A stretch of 64,000 bases of DNA from Streptomyces sp. A0642. Its GTDB lineage: Bacteria > Actinomycetota > Actinomycetes > Streptomycetales > Streptomycetaceae. Numbering within the stretch: position 1 is the first letter of the stretch; each line of letters starts with the position of its first letter. Positions 34,724 to 43,773 of this stretch are shown in pieces. The position numbers and the translations under genes are program-made. The notes under the pieces are model-generated. The model ran no database searches. It was given only the letters and a program-made list of their open reading frames with translations, and was not told where the DNA came from. Location: assembly GCF_004795105.1 (NCBI RefSeq), contig NZ_SSBL01000006.1, forward strand, positions 248,001 to 312,000, in the 5' to 3' direction.

Positions 34724-35073
34724 CCCGTGCCCAGCTCCGGGGTCTGCCGAGGCTGGCCCCGGGAGCGGCGGGGGTGGGCGGTGGTGGCATGAACCGGAAC
34801 CGCGAAGTGGGCTGACCGACGGCGGTTGCGCGGCGGTCGGGGACCTGCGGCCCGGCGGGCAACCTGGCTCGCGCAGGTTCCGGGGCAGCGTAGAACCTCC
34901 GTGCCCGAACATTGCGTAATCACCTGGCAGAGCGCCGGATCCCTCTTCCATGATCGCCGCGGCCGCGGCGGCCCGCCGGGCCGGGGTGAGGGGCGGCATC
35001 CTTTCGAATTCGTACGTCCCGCGCTGACAATCACCAGCACCCAAGCATGTGTGACCAGCGGGGCCTTCCCGTG
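34724..35073. other. Gap without supported gene
   Basis: 350 bp of spacer between the fusion gene and the convergent TetR gene. Frames here look like shadows. Confidence 0.5.
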
Positions 35074-35616
35074 TCAGGGTGCGCCGAGACCGTGCAGCAG
35101 AGTGTCGACGACGATGTCCGCCGCCCGGCCGGCGCTGAGCTCCGGCGACTGCCGGACCACGAGGTGCATGAGTTCGACCAGCAGGGCTGCTGCCCATCCT
35201 CGGGGGAGTCCGGGGCGTAGGAGGCCTTCGTCGGTGGCGCGTTCGAGGAAGGTGTCGACCTCGGTGATGTAGGCGTCGCGGCGTTGGCGGATGGTGTCGT
35301 CGGTGAGCATGCGGGTGAGGTCGACCGGCCAGGTGCGGTTGACGGTGATGATGTTTTCGACGTAGCGGTGCAGGGCGACGGCCACGGGTGCTTCGCGCAG
35401 GCGTGCGTCCTCGATGGCGGTTTCGATGGCCGAGAGCCGGGATTCGTGGATGGCGGCGAGGAGTTCCTCGCGGGAGTCGAAGCGCCGGTAGACGGTGCGC
35501 CGGTCCACGCCCGCCTCGGCGGCGATGCTCGCGATGCTCGTGGCCGGATCGGCGGCGAGCATGCGCGCCCCGGTCGTCAGGACGGCTTCCAGATTTCGTG
35601 CAGCGTCGGCTCTCAC
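35074..35616 (-). CDS. TetR-family regulator, intact twin
   Basis: 180 residues from GTG 35616. The N-terminal HTH reads SIASIAAEAGVDRRTVYRRF; the C-terminal helical domain ends GWAAALLVELMHLVVRQ..ADIVVDTLLHGLG. It is nearly identical over about 150 residues to the damaged gene at 29187-29902. The frame is open further upstream, but GTG matches the ATG of the twin. It is divergent from a DHA2 efflux pump, the commonest target of such repressors. It may also act at the conserved site of the twin locus. Confidence 0.9.
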   Translation of the reverse strand: MRADAARNLEAVLTTGARMLAADPATSIASIAAEAGVDRRTVYRRFDSREELLAAIHESRLSAIETAIEDARLREAPVAVALHRYVENIITVNRTWPVDLTRMLTDDTIRQRRDAYITEVDTFLERATDEGLLRPGLPRGWAAALLVELMHLVVRQSPELSAGRAADIVVDTLLHGLGAP

Positions 35617-35688
35617 CCCATTGAGTGTAGTGGGAGATTGTGCAGCCTGCGACAGATAACGCCTCTCGTGTGTGTTGAAGTTACCCCT

Positions 35689-35734
35689 AAGTGCTACATT
35701 GCGATGACAGATAAGCCGGTTAGCGCCAATGTAG
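35689..35734. promoter_or_regulatory. Candidate TetR operator of the efflux gene
   Basis: Contains the AAGTGCTACATTG..ATGACAGATA element shared with 29972-29997. Here a second inverted copy CAATGTAG (35727-35734) pairs with CTACATTG (35694-35701). The efflux ATG follows about 70 bp later. Confidence 0.6.
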
Positions 35735-35802
35735 TGAGACGCGGCCGTCATGTCGCAGCAGGCGCGTCCGCCCTGCCGCCCTTGGGAGAAAGGCACGTTC
35801 CG

Positions 35803-37338
35803 ATGTCGAAGACACCGTCCTCATCGCCCCGGGCAGGGAGTGTCCGCGCCGCCATGAGCGCGCTGGTCCTCGCGGTCCTGCTCGCGGCCCTGGACCAGAC
35901 GATCGTGTCGACCGCCCTGCCCCGCATAGCGGAGGACCTGAACGGGTTCGACGACATCGCCTGGGTCAGCGCCGCATACCTGCTCGCCTCGACGGCGGTG
36001 ACGCCGGTGTGGGGCAAGCTCGGCGACATGTTCGGCCGCAAACGGCTGTATCTCGTCTCGACCATGATCTTCCTGATCGCCTCGGTGGCCTGTGGCCTCG
36101 CACAGAACCTTCCGGAGCTGATCGGAGCCCGGGTACTCCAGGGGGTCGGTGGCGGCGGCATGATCGTGCTGACCTTCGCCCTGGTCGGCGACATCGTCGC
36201 CCCGAGCGACCGCGGGCGGTACCAGGGCATGTTCGGGTCGGTGTACGGCGTGGCCAGCATCGTCGGACCCCTGCTGGGCGGCGTCTTCACCGACCAGTTG
36301 TCCTGGCGGTGGGCCTTCCTGGTCAATCTGCCCGTCGGGGCCGTCGCCCTGGCCGTCGCCGCGCGCGCCCTTCCCCCCGCGGCCCGTGGCGCCCGTGCCC
36401 GTGCCCGTATCGACTATCCGGGCTCTCTCGTCCTGGCGGGCATCGCCACCGGCCTCGTACTGGTCACCTCATTCGGCGAGCGCTGGGGCTGGGGCTCACC
36501 GGCCATCATCGCCCTGGTGGCCGCCACCGTCGCTCTGGCCGTGCTTCTGGTGCCCGTCGAGCGGCGCGCCGCCGCTCCGGTCCTGCCGCCGGCCATGCTC
36601 GGCTCCCGGACCGTGGTCTTCTCCTCGCTGATCGGCTTCTTCGCCAACGCCGCCATGTTCAGTGTCCTGGTGTATCTGCCCACGTACCTGCAGATCGTTC
36701 ACGGCGTCTCGGCCACTCTCTCCGGCATCCACATGCTCCCGCTGGTGGCCGGTCTCGTCGTCAGCCAGTCCCTGGCCGGGCGATGGGCCGCCCACGTCGA
36801 CCGCCTCCGCATGATCCTGCTCGCCGGCCTGGCCGCCAACCTCGCCGGACTGCTCCTGCTCGGCAGCATCGGCGCCGGAACCAACACCCTGGTACTCGGC
36901 ACCTACTTCCTGATCACCGGTATCGGCATCGGGATGGTGCCCATGGTGGTCCTGACCACCGTCCAGAACAGCGTCCCCGCCGCCGACCTCGGCGCCGCGA
37001 GCGCGGTGGTCACCTTCGCCCGTTCCACCGGCGCCGCCTTCGGAGTCGCCGTCTTCGGCACCTTCCTGAACACCGGCTTCGCGGACCGTACCCACGGCCT
37101 GCCGACCGTCGGGGGCTTCGACGCCGCCCGCCCCGACAGCATCGGCCGCCTGCCCGCAGGTCTCCGCGACACGGCCCTGGAGGCCTTCGCCCACGCCACC
37201 GCCACCGGGTATCTGTGGATCGCCCCGGCGCTCGCGGTCGGCATCCTGCTCGCGTTGTTCCTGCCGCCGTCCCGCGGGAGCGCTGCCACGACCCCCGCCC
37301 CGCGTCCCGTCGCCGAGAGGACCGTCCCGGCGGCGTGA
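35803..37338 (+). CDS. MFS drug exporter, DHA2 (14-helix) family
   Basis: 511 residues with about 14 membrane helices. Helix 1 carries the DHA2 motif LDQTIVSTALPRIAEDL. Loop 2-3 has the MFS motif A GKLGDMFGRKRLYL, and helix 5 the antiporter motif C GVASIVGPLLGGVFTDQLSWRW. It is an inner-membrane proton-driven exporter of hydrophobic compounds. The start at 35803 is preferred; an upstream ATG at 35707 overlaps the operator. Divergent from its likely TetR repressor. Confidence 0.95.
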   Translation: MSKTPSSSPRAGSVRAAMSALVLAVLLAALDQTIVSTALPRIAEDLNGFDDIAWVSAAYLLASTAVTPVWGKLGDMFGRKRLYLVSTMIFLIASVACGLAQNLPELIGARVLQGVGGGGMIVLTFALVGDIVAPSDRGRYQGMFGSVYGVASIVGPLLGGVFTDQLSWRWAFLVNLPVGAVALAVAARALPPAARGARARARIDYPGSLVLAGIATGLVLVTSFGERWGWGSPAIIALVAATVALAVLLVPVERRAAAPVLPPAMLGSRTVVFSSLIGFFANAAMFSVLVYLPTYLQIVHGVSATLSGIHMLPLVAGLVVSQSLAGRWAAHVDRLRMILLAGLAANLAGLLLLGSIGAGTNTLVLGTYFLITGIGIGMVPMVVLTTVQNSVPAADLGAASAVVTFARSTGAAFGVAVFGTFLNTGFADRTHGLPTVGGFDAARPDSIGRLPAGLRDTALEAFAHATATGYLWIAPALAVGILLALFLPPSRGSAATTPAPRPVAERTVPAA

Positions 37339-37865
37339 TCGCCGGAGGGCCCACCTCGACGGCCGATGCCCTGCACGTCACCGACCGGTCGAGGTGCACC
37401 GTCCCGGCGTCCGGCGCAGGCCTCGGCCGGCCCCAGTGCATGGCCCCCGACGGCTCGTCTGCGGTGTACCCGTTCGGGAGATACATGTGAGGAAAGTTCA
37501 TATGTATGCAGACGTGTCCGGTGGTTACGGAAGGGTACCGGGCCCGCGCACTCCCGGCGTGCAGGGCCCGTCGGTGCCGATCACGCCCCGGAAACGTTGC
37601 TCAACAAGAACTTTCTCGGCCATTCCGGGTGACGAAGAGGGGCCGGGACATCTAATGTTCAGCTGAGGTGTGAGCATCATGGCCCGGCGGAGTCCGGTCC
37701 GGCAGGACCGTTGCGTACTCGACAGGTGCGTCCGGGGCGCCTGTCCGGGCTGCATTGCGGAACAGCGAAGCCACACCTGCTCGCCACGTGTCCGGCAGTC
37801 CGCACGCAGGGGTGCGACGACGTGCCGGCCGGGCGCCGGTCCAGCGGTGAAGGAAGTGGGGGACG
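37339..37865. other. Gap before the LAL regulator
   Basis: 527 bp with no supported gene. A short AT-richer stretch around 37485-37510 (ACATGTGAGG..TCATATGTATG) is the most promoter-like part. Confidence 0.5.
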
Positions 37866-40631
37866 ATGGAGTCGATCGTCGGAACGATGGTGGGCCGCGA
37901 ACGCGAACAGCAGGTGCTGTCCGCCTTCGTGGCAGCATCCGGAGGACAGGCGCTGGTGCTGCGTGGCGACACGGGTGTGGGTAAGAGCGCCTTGCTGAGC
38001 CACCTCGCCGACCTCGCGGCCGGCGACAAGCACCGAGTGATACGAGCGGCCGGCGTCGAGGCCGAGTCGGAGCTGCTGTTCGCCGGTCTGCACCAGATCC
38101 TGTACCCCCTTCTGCCCTACATCGACCGCCTCGACGACGTGCACCAAAGGGTCTTCGACGTCGTCTTCGGGCGGGGTGAGAGCACGCCCCCCTCGGTCAT
38201 GACCCTCGGAATCGCCGTCCTCGACCTGCTCTCCCTCGCGGCATCGCAGCACCCCCTGCTGCTCGTGCTCGACGACGGTCAGTGGCTGGATGCCTCCAGC
38301 ACCGAGGTGTGCGGCTTCGTGGGGCGCCGCCTTGCCGGAAGTTCGGTGAAGCTGGTCGTCGGCCTCCGCTCCGACGTGCCCTCGGGATTCGACACGGCCG
38401 CGCTGTCCGAACTGCCGGTGACCACCCTGTCGGAGAAGGCCTCCGAACAACTCCTGGATCTACACCATCCCGGACTCGACGCCCGGGTCCGCCGCGTCGT
38501 GCTGGACGAGGCCCAGGGTAATCCGCTCGCCCTGCTGGAACTGCCCCCCTTCGTCCGTGACAGCCGGGTGGGACGCAAACCTGGGGAGCCCTTCGGGTAC
38601 ACCGGTGTTCCGCTGCCGTTGCGCTTGCAGCACGTCTACGGCGCACGTATCGAATCCCTCGGCAGCGTCGTACGCGCCGAGCTGCTGCGAGGCGCGCTGG
38701 ACGGCGTCCGGTCGGGCACGTCCGCCGATCACTCGCGCGGCACGCGCTACCGCATGGTGGACGCCGAGGAGGCCGCGGCCTGCGGCCTGGTGGACATCGA
38801 CCCGTTGAGCGGCGACTTCGTCTTCCGGCACCCGCTGGTGCGCTCGACCGTGGTCCAGATGGCAACCCCCAACGAGCGGCGTGCCGCTCACGCCGCCCTC
38901 GCCCTCGTGCACGGCGACGACCTGGAGCGCCGAGCCACGCATCTGGGGGCCTTCGCGGTCGACCCGGACGAGGAGGTCGCCGCCGTACTGGAAGCCGCTG
39001 CCGACTCCGCCACCCGGCGCGGCGGCGCGCGAGCCGCGGTCGCCTGGCTGACCCGGGCGGCGGAACTGAGCGAGAGCCACGCGGAACGCTCCAGGCGGCT
39101 GGGCGGGGCGGCGTTCATCGCCGGTCACGCGGGTCTGCTGGACCAGGCCCAGCAGTTGGTGCGGTCCGACGGGGAGCCGGGCCGGGACGAGTCTCCCGCC
39201 TCGGTCGTCGCCTCGGCCTACGGTGCGCTGTTCGAGGACGGGGACGTGCGGTCCACGCAGCGCCGCGTCTTCGCGGCTGTCGAGAAGTGGCGCGACAGCG
39301 GAGCGCAGGACTCGGACGAGGTGCTCACGCGCATGGTCGACCTTCTGCTGGCCATCAACCAGTACGCCAGTGACGAGGTGTGGTGGGAGCGGTCTCACGA
39401 ACTGCTGGGCTCTCTGGGCGATCTGGTGTCTCCGCACTCGCGCATCTACCAGAACGCCTGGGGTGACGTGGTACGTCGCGGCACGGGGGTGCACGAGCGG
39501 ATCGAGGAGGCCTTCGTCGGCCTCCACCACCTGGAACCCTGGGACGTCACCCGGCTGGGGGTCGCCGCCTACCACGTCGACACCCTCAGCCACTACCGGC
39601 CGCACCTGCAGCGAACCGTGGACCGCGAGGTGGAGACGGGGGCCATGGCCGCGGGCATGACCATGCTGCACCTGATCATGCTGGATCAGATCGGGGTCGG
39701 TGAGTGGGACGAGGCGGAGCGCACCGGGCAGCGCTGCCTGGAACTGACCACGAAGCACCGGCACGTGCTGTTCGCCCATCACACCCGTGCGTATCTGGGC
39801 CTGGTGGCAGCCCTGCGCGGGGACACCGACCGGGCGAGGGAACTGCAGGCCGCCGTGGACGCCTGGGCCCGCCCCCGCGGCGTCGGCTTCCTCACCCAGA
39901 TCGCCGATGCCATCGGCACCACCACCGCCCTCGGCGAGGGCGACTACGAAGCCGCCTACCTCCACGCCATCGGCATCACACCCCCCGGCACCTTCCAGCC
40001 CTACGCCCACCAGGCCTCCCGCACCCTCCTCGACCTCGTCGAAGCAGCCCTGCACACCGGCCGATCCGAACAAGCGCGCCAGCACGCCCTCGCGGCACAG
40101 CAGGCACACCTCCCCGACATCTCCCCCCGCCTCGCCCTCATCACCTACGGCGCCCTCGCCATGACCACCACCGACCCGACCGAAGCCGACCGCCTCTACC
40201 ACCGTGCCGAAACCCACCCGGCCGCCACCACCTTCCCCTTCGAACTCGCCCGCATCCGGCTCGCCCACGGCATCCGCCTCCGACACACCGAGGGCCGGAA
40301 GGCCGCCCGTCAGCCGCTGGCACTGGCCGCGGAGGCGTTCGAGCGTCTCGGCGCGCCCGCCTGGACCGAGCGGGCCCGCGCCGAGCTCAGGGCGACCGGC
40401 GCGCCCGCCCGCACCTCCTCCGCCCACCTGGCGGCGCTGACCTGGCAGGAGCGGCGTATCGCCGATCTGGCGGCGGGCGGTCTGACCAACAAGGAGATCG
40501 GCGAGAGGATGCATCTCTCGCCGCGCACGGTCAGCTCCCACCTCTACCGGGTCTTCCCGAAGCTCGGCATCACCTCCCGCGCCGCACTGCGCGACGCGCT
40601 GGGCAAGTTCCCCACGGATCAGAACGTGTGA
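37866..40631 (+). CDS. LAL-type LuxR regulator
   Basis: 921 residues. The N-terminal AAA-type ATPase has VGREREQQVL and Walker A GDTGVGKS (34-41), with Walker B LLLVLDDGQWLD. A long TPR-like helical middle follows. The C-terminal LuxR helix-turn-helix reads LTWQERRIADLAAGGLTNKEIGER then LSPRTVSSHLYRVFPKLGI. Large ATP-binding LuxR proteins of the MalT/LAL class often activate secondary-metabolite or catabolic genes. No biosynthetic cluster adjoins it. Convergent with the hydrolase at 40701. Confidence 0.93.
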   Translation: MESIVGTMVGREREQQVLSAFVAASGGQALVLRGDTGVGKSALLSHLADLAAGDKHRVIRAAGVEAESELLFAGLHQILYPLLPYIDRLDDVHQRVFDVVFGRGESTPPSVMTLGIAVLDLLSLAASQHPLLLVLDDGQWLDASSTEVCGFVGRRLAGSSVKLVVGLRSDVPSGFDTAALSELPVTTLSEKASEQLLDLHHPGLDARVRRVVLDEAQGNPLALLELPPFVRDSRVGRKPGEPFGYTGVPLPLRLQHVYGARIESLGSVVRAELLRGALDGVRSGTSADHSRGTRYRMVDAEEAAACGLVDIDPLSGDFVFRHPLVRSTVVQMATPNERRAAHAALALVHGDDLERRATHLGAFAVDPDEEVAAVLEAAADSATRRGGARAAVAWLTRAAELSESHAERSRRLGGAAFIAGHAGLLDQAQQLVRSDGEPGRDESPASVVASAYGALFEDGDVRSTQRRVFAAVEKWRDSGAQDSDEVLTRMVDLLLAINQYASDEVWWERSHELLGSLGDLVSPHSRIYQNAWGDVVRRGTGVHERIEEAFVGLHHLEPWDVTRLGVAAYHVDTLSHYRPHLQRTVDREVETGAMAAGMTMLHLIMLDQIGVGEWDEAERTGQRCLELTTKHRHVLFAHHTRAYLGLVAALRGDTDRARELQAAVDAWARPRGVGFLTQIADAIGTTTALGEGDYEAAYLHAIGITPPGTFQPYAHQASRTLLDLVEAALHTGRSEQARQHALAAQQAHLPDISPRLALITYGALAMTTTDPTEADRLYHRAETHPAATTFPFELARIRLAHGIRLRHTEGRKAARQPLALAAEAFERLGAPAWTERARAELRATGAPARTSSAHLAALTWQERRIADLAAGGLTNKEIGERMHLSPRTVSSHLYRVFPKLGITSRAALRDALGKFPTDQNV

Positions 40632-40700
40632 GCGGCCGCACGCGCTGCCGCGGCCGACGGCGGGACCTCAGCGGGTGCCTGTCCGTCGGTCGTCGTGCGT

Positions 40701-41498
40701 TCAGCTCCCGTCGGGCAGGGCGCGGACTCCGTGGGCGTCGAGCCAGCCGAGGACGTAGTCGGCGACGAAACGCCAGCCGCTGTCGATGACCAGGGAGTGG
40801 CCGCGGTCCGCGAACTGCTTCAGCTCCGTCACAGCCGTCGAGTCCCCGTACGCCTTGTAGACCGACCTGGTGACGGAGTCGGGCACGAGCCGGTCCTCCT
40901 GCCCCGAGATCAGCAGAAGCGGTCCACGGCCCGTGGTGGCGACGTCCGCCGGCGTGAGCGGCTCGCCTCCCTCACCGGCGGCTGGCAGATCGGCGAGCAG
41001 CCGGCGTGCTACCGGCACGGCGTAGCGCTCGTGGAGCCGGTCGGACTCCCGCCGCTCGACCGTATTGGCGAAGACGCGGTGGAACTGCTCCGCTGACAGG
41101 GACACCAGCCGCTCGGCACCGTCGGGGGTCCACAACGGCCGTACGGATGCGGGCATCGGGACGCCGTCGACCGGGAGGGAAGCGATGGCCACCGCGGCCC
41201 GGCCGAGGTCGGCGCCGATCAGGTGCTGCGCGATGAGACCGCCCACGGAGTGGCCGATGATCACCGGGGCGACGTCGAACGACCGCACGATCGCGGCGTA
41301 GTGGTCCCTCAGTGCGCCGAGACCGGCGTCCTCGGGCCGCTCCGGGAAGGCGCGGACCCGAAGGGAGGCGGAGTCCTCCCCAGGCCCGCCGGGGGGGAAT
41401 GCGAGGAATCCCCTTCTGGCGAAGCGTTCCGCCCATGCCTCCCAGGACAGTGCGTCCAGCCACGCACCATGGATGAAGACGACGGGAGTACGGTTCAC
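40701..41498 (-). CDS. Alpha/beta hydrolase
   Basis: 265 residues from GTG 41498, which has GGAGGA about 10 bases before it. Hydrolase landmarks are VVFIHGAWLDALSWEAW (oxyanion), IIGHSVGGLIAQ (Ser nucleophile), ISGQEDRLVPDSVT (Asp) and FADRGHSLVIDSGW (His). No signal peptide, so cytoplasmic. Substrate unknown. Upstream DNA has TCAAGTTAC near 41738 but no full copy of the palindrome found at its neighbours. Confidence 0.88.
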   Translation of the reverse strand: MNRTPVVFIHGAWLDALSWEAWAERFARRGFLAFPPGGPGEDSASLRVRAFPERPEDAGLGALRDHYAAIVRSFDVAPVIIGHSVGGLIAQHLIGADLGRAAVAIASLPVDGVPMPASVRPLWTPDGAERLVSLSAEQFHRVFANTVERRESDRLHERYAVPVARRLLADLPAAGEGGEPLTPADVATTGRGPLLLISGQEDRLVPDSVTRSVYKAYGDSTAVTELKQFADRGHSLVIDSGWRFVADYVLGWLDAHGVRALPDGS

Positions 41499-41818
41499 GG
41501 CTGGTTCCTCCGAGCTGGGGGACCGCCCGGCTCCTGGACACGGGCGACAGGTCTCAGGGTCGTCCAGCCCCGGGCCGGAGGCGACAGTCGAATGACTGAA
41601 TGTGGGCAGCGCTGCCCTGGGGCGGCGGTGCCGGTCCTCGGTGAAGACCCCACTCCCGCAATACACCGAGGCGGGCATGTGTCCATACATCAGTCGCTTC
41701 TTGTGGTCAGCGCCGTCGTATCGGGCGACGCGGGACGGTCAAGTTACTTATGTACGACAGTCGCGCGGCAGGGAAAGTGGGTCGAGCCAGCATTCGCAGA
41801 GGAAAGGATCCACCCGTC

Positions 41819-42289
41819 ATGAGCGCCGACCAACCAGCTGTCCAAGCCCCCCGTTCGGCGCCGCACGACCACCTCGGGCTGATCCTCGGAATAGAGCGGG
41901 TGCTGGACGTCCATGCCCGGCAGGCGATCCGGGCGGAGTTCCTCTTCGACTCCAAGTCACCCCTGGTCGTGTGCGTGGAGTTCCTCGTGGAAGGCGGCCC
42001 GCGGGTTCTGTGGCGCATCGGGCGTGATCTCCTTCAGCAGGGGCTGTACTCGATGAGCGGCCTGGGTGACGTGCAGATGTGGCCGTCGCCCCTCGAGGAC
42101 CGGGCAACGGTCTGGCTTCAGCTGGCCTCGGGTGACATGGCGGCTCTGTTCGAGCTGCCCGTGGCCCCGCTGGCCGAGTGGCTGGGACACACCTACGAAC
42201 TCGTTCCCGCAGGTCGCGAGCTCGCCGGAATCGACTGGGACGTGGCCACCGCGGACCTGCTGCCTGCGCACGGAACACCGTCGGACTGA
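41819..42289 (+). CDS. SsgA-like protein (SALP)
   Basis: 156 residues of the SsgA/SsgB family, which is restricted to sporulating actinomycetes and controls septum placement and peptidoglycan maintenance. Typical blocks are AIRAEFLFDSKSPLVVCVEF, VLWRIGRDLLQQGLYSMSG.GDVQMWP, VWLQLASGDMAALFELP and LAEWLGHTYELVP. The start at 41819 has AGGAAAGG upstream. The gene's 3' end carries one unit of a 30-bp tandem repeat that continues downstream. A second family member is at 51902. Confidence 0.9.
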   Translation: MSADQPAVQAPRSAPHDHLGLILGIERVLDVHARQAIRAEFLFDSKSPLVVCVEFLVEGGPRVLWRIGRDLLQQGLYSMSGLGDVQMWPSPLEDRATVWLQLASGDMAALFELPVAPLAEWLGHTYELVPAGRELAGIDWDVATADLLPAHGTPSD

Positions 42290-42338
42290 CTGACTGCGCA
42301 CGGAACACTGACTGACTGACTCACTGCGCACGGAGCGC
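42264..42338. repeat. Imperfect 30-bp tandem repeat at a gene end
   Basis: CTGCGCACGGAACAC occurs at 42264 (inside the SsgA-like gene), 42294 and, as CTGCGCACGGAGCGC, at 42324. The units are separated by GACTGACT-rich spacers. The stop codon at 42287-42289 lies between units 1 and 2. Confidence 0.85.
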
Positions 42339-42852
42339 AGGCGACTGACTACGTCGGCCGGGGCGGCACTCGAAACCGGTGGCGGTACTCGGCACCTACT
42401 CCGCGGCCCGTTCGCCGTCCGGCCGACCTTCTCGCGCCCACGGTGAACCCAGCGCGGGGCCGCCACGTTGCATAAGTGAGGGACTCCTGCGGCCAGGAGG
42501 ATCAATTGGCCCGCCCGGCCGCAGGAACGGGTCGGCCGTCCCCGCGCACTTCCCTGATGTGAGGGCGGCCGCACGGGCGACGGACTCGTCATGCGCCTGT
42601 CGGTGAAAGGGTCGGCCCCCCTCCCGGGCCACCGTCCGCACGAGCCCACGCCCCCCGCTGGGCGCCTTCGCTGAGCGTCTCATCGAACGCTCCTGCGCGC
42701 TCGCGAGAGCGGCGAGCTCTGCCCTCCTCGTCCCGGGGCGCCCCGGAGAGCTCCTTCATACGTGTGTCGGTGATCGGCACGCCGAGCCGGCCCGTACGGG
42801 AGGGGCGGTGCGGCTCCTGCGCACATGTGAGAAAACAGTATGGCCCTACATA
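42339..42852. other. Gap without supported gene
   Basis: About 510 bp. A minus-strand frame (42780-42589, beginning PITDTRMKELSGAP) is the best candidate but lacks RBS support and similarity. Confidence 0.45.
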
Positions 42853-42915
42853 ATCACCGCCTTGACTGGTGACGCTGGATGCTGCAATGATTGCGTCACC
42901 GCCTCAACCGGTGAC
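42853..42915 (+). promoter_or_regulatory. Paired GTCACC-N9-GGTGAC operators of ohr
   Basis: Site 1 (42853-42873, first arm ATCACC) contains TTGACT as a -35. CAATGAT follows 17 bp later as -10, and site 2 (42895-42915) covers the expected start point. Centres are 42 bp apart. The same layout is seen at 26373 and 53667. Confidence 0.7.
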
Positions 42916-42975
42916 GCAGGAGTGTCGCGGTCAGGAGGTGCCCGAAACCTTTGAACCAGATGGGGAGCAACAGTC

Positions 42976-43401
42976 ATGGCAGTCAGCTACACCGCCGTTG
43001 TCGACGTCGACGGAGAGGGCAGGAACGGCGGTCACGCCGTCTCCTCCGACGGCCTGCTGGAGACCGGGCTTGCTCTCCCCAAGGAGCTCGGAGGGGCCGG
43101 AACCGCGACCAATCCCGAGCAGCTGCTCGCCGCCGGCTGGGCAGCCTGCTTTCTCGGGGCGCTGCGCCGAGCGGCCTCCGTGCGCAAGGTCCGGCTGACC
43201 AGCACGACCATCACGGCGGAGATCACCCTCACCCACGGCGATGACGGCGAGTTCTCGCTCTCCGCGGTCCTGGCCCCCGTCCTCGGCGGCGTGGACCAGG
43301 CCACCGCCGAGGAACTCGCCCACGCGGCACACCAGATCTGCCCGTACTCCAAGGCCACGCGCGGCAACATCCCCGTCACCCTCACGGCCGCGGCCGCCTG
43401 A
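42976..43401 (+). CDS. ohr: Organic hydroperoxide resistance protein (Ohr/OsmC family)
   Basis: 141 residues. Thiol peroxidase reducing organic and fatty-acid hydroperoxides. The two redox cysteines are Cys58 in NPEQLLAAGWAACFLGAL and Cys122 in HQICPYSKATRGNI, with GGHAVSSDGLLETGLALP as the N-terminal signature; this matches Ohr rather than OsmC. GGGGAG lies 7-12 bases before the start. No OhrR (MarR) gene adjoins it; instead two GTCACC-N9-GGTGAC palindromes occupy the promoter, so control differs from the textbook ohr-ohrR pair. Confidence 0.93.
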   Translation: MAVSYTAVVDVDGEGRNGGHAVSSDGLLETGLALPKELGGAGTATNPEQLLAAGWAACFLGALRRAASVRKVRLTSTTITAEITLTHGDDGEFSLSAVLAPVLGGVDQATAEELAHAAHQICPYSKATRGNIPVTLTAAAA

Positions 43402-43509
43402 TCAGCCCCCGGGGCCGCGGGTCCCGTGCCCCCTCCATGTGTCTGCACGGGGCCCGCCCCCCATCTCATCGCCGTACCCACCACACCTATCGAAGCGCGA
43501 GGGCAGGAC

Positions 43510-43719
43510 ATGGCTCGGACGACGCACACGCATGCCGCAGACCCCGGACAGTCGCGTCCGACCGAGGCCGGTCCGGTCCCGGCCGGCTCGGGCGAGCGGT
43601 CCGGCCCTGGCGCGCCCCGCCCCGGCGCGCGGGGCCGGCCGACCGACACCCAGGTGTGGAACTGGGCGGAGAGCGCGGTCCTTCTGGGGTACGGGCCGCC
43701 CGCCTCCAGTTTCCTGTGA
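43510..43719 (+). CDS. Possible short protein or gene remnant
   Basis: 69 residues starting MARTTHTHAADPGQS, proline-rich, ending NWAESAVLLGYGPPASSF. A GAGGGCAGG lies before the ATG. No family was recognised. It sits where the 5' part of the neighbouring flavoprotein reductase should be, so it may be a leftover of that region. Confidence 0.25.
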   Translation: MARTTHTHAADPGQSRPTEAGPVPAGSGERSGPGAPRPGARGRPTDTQVWNWAESAVLLGYGPPASSFL

Positions 43720-43773
43720 CGGACGGCCCCGCGGCCGCACTGCGAAACGAACGTCAGTGGTGGCGGCCGTGAT

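Noticed and set aside
41730-41760. TCAAGTTACTTATG as a further regulon operator upstream of the hydrolase at 41498
   Set aside because: Only one degenerate half matches; there is no second arm at the fixed distance.
42287-42350. CRISPR-like array
   Set aside because: Units are imperfect, about 30 bp in period without unique spacers, and no cas genes are present.
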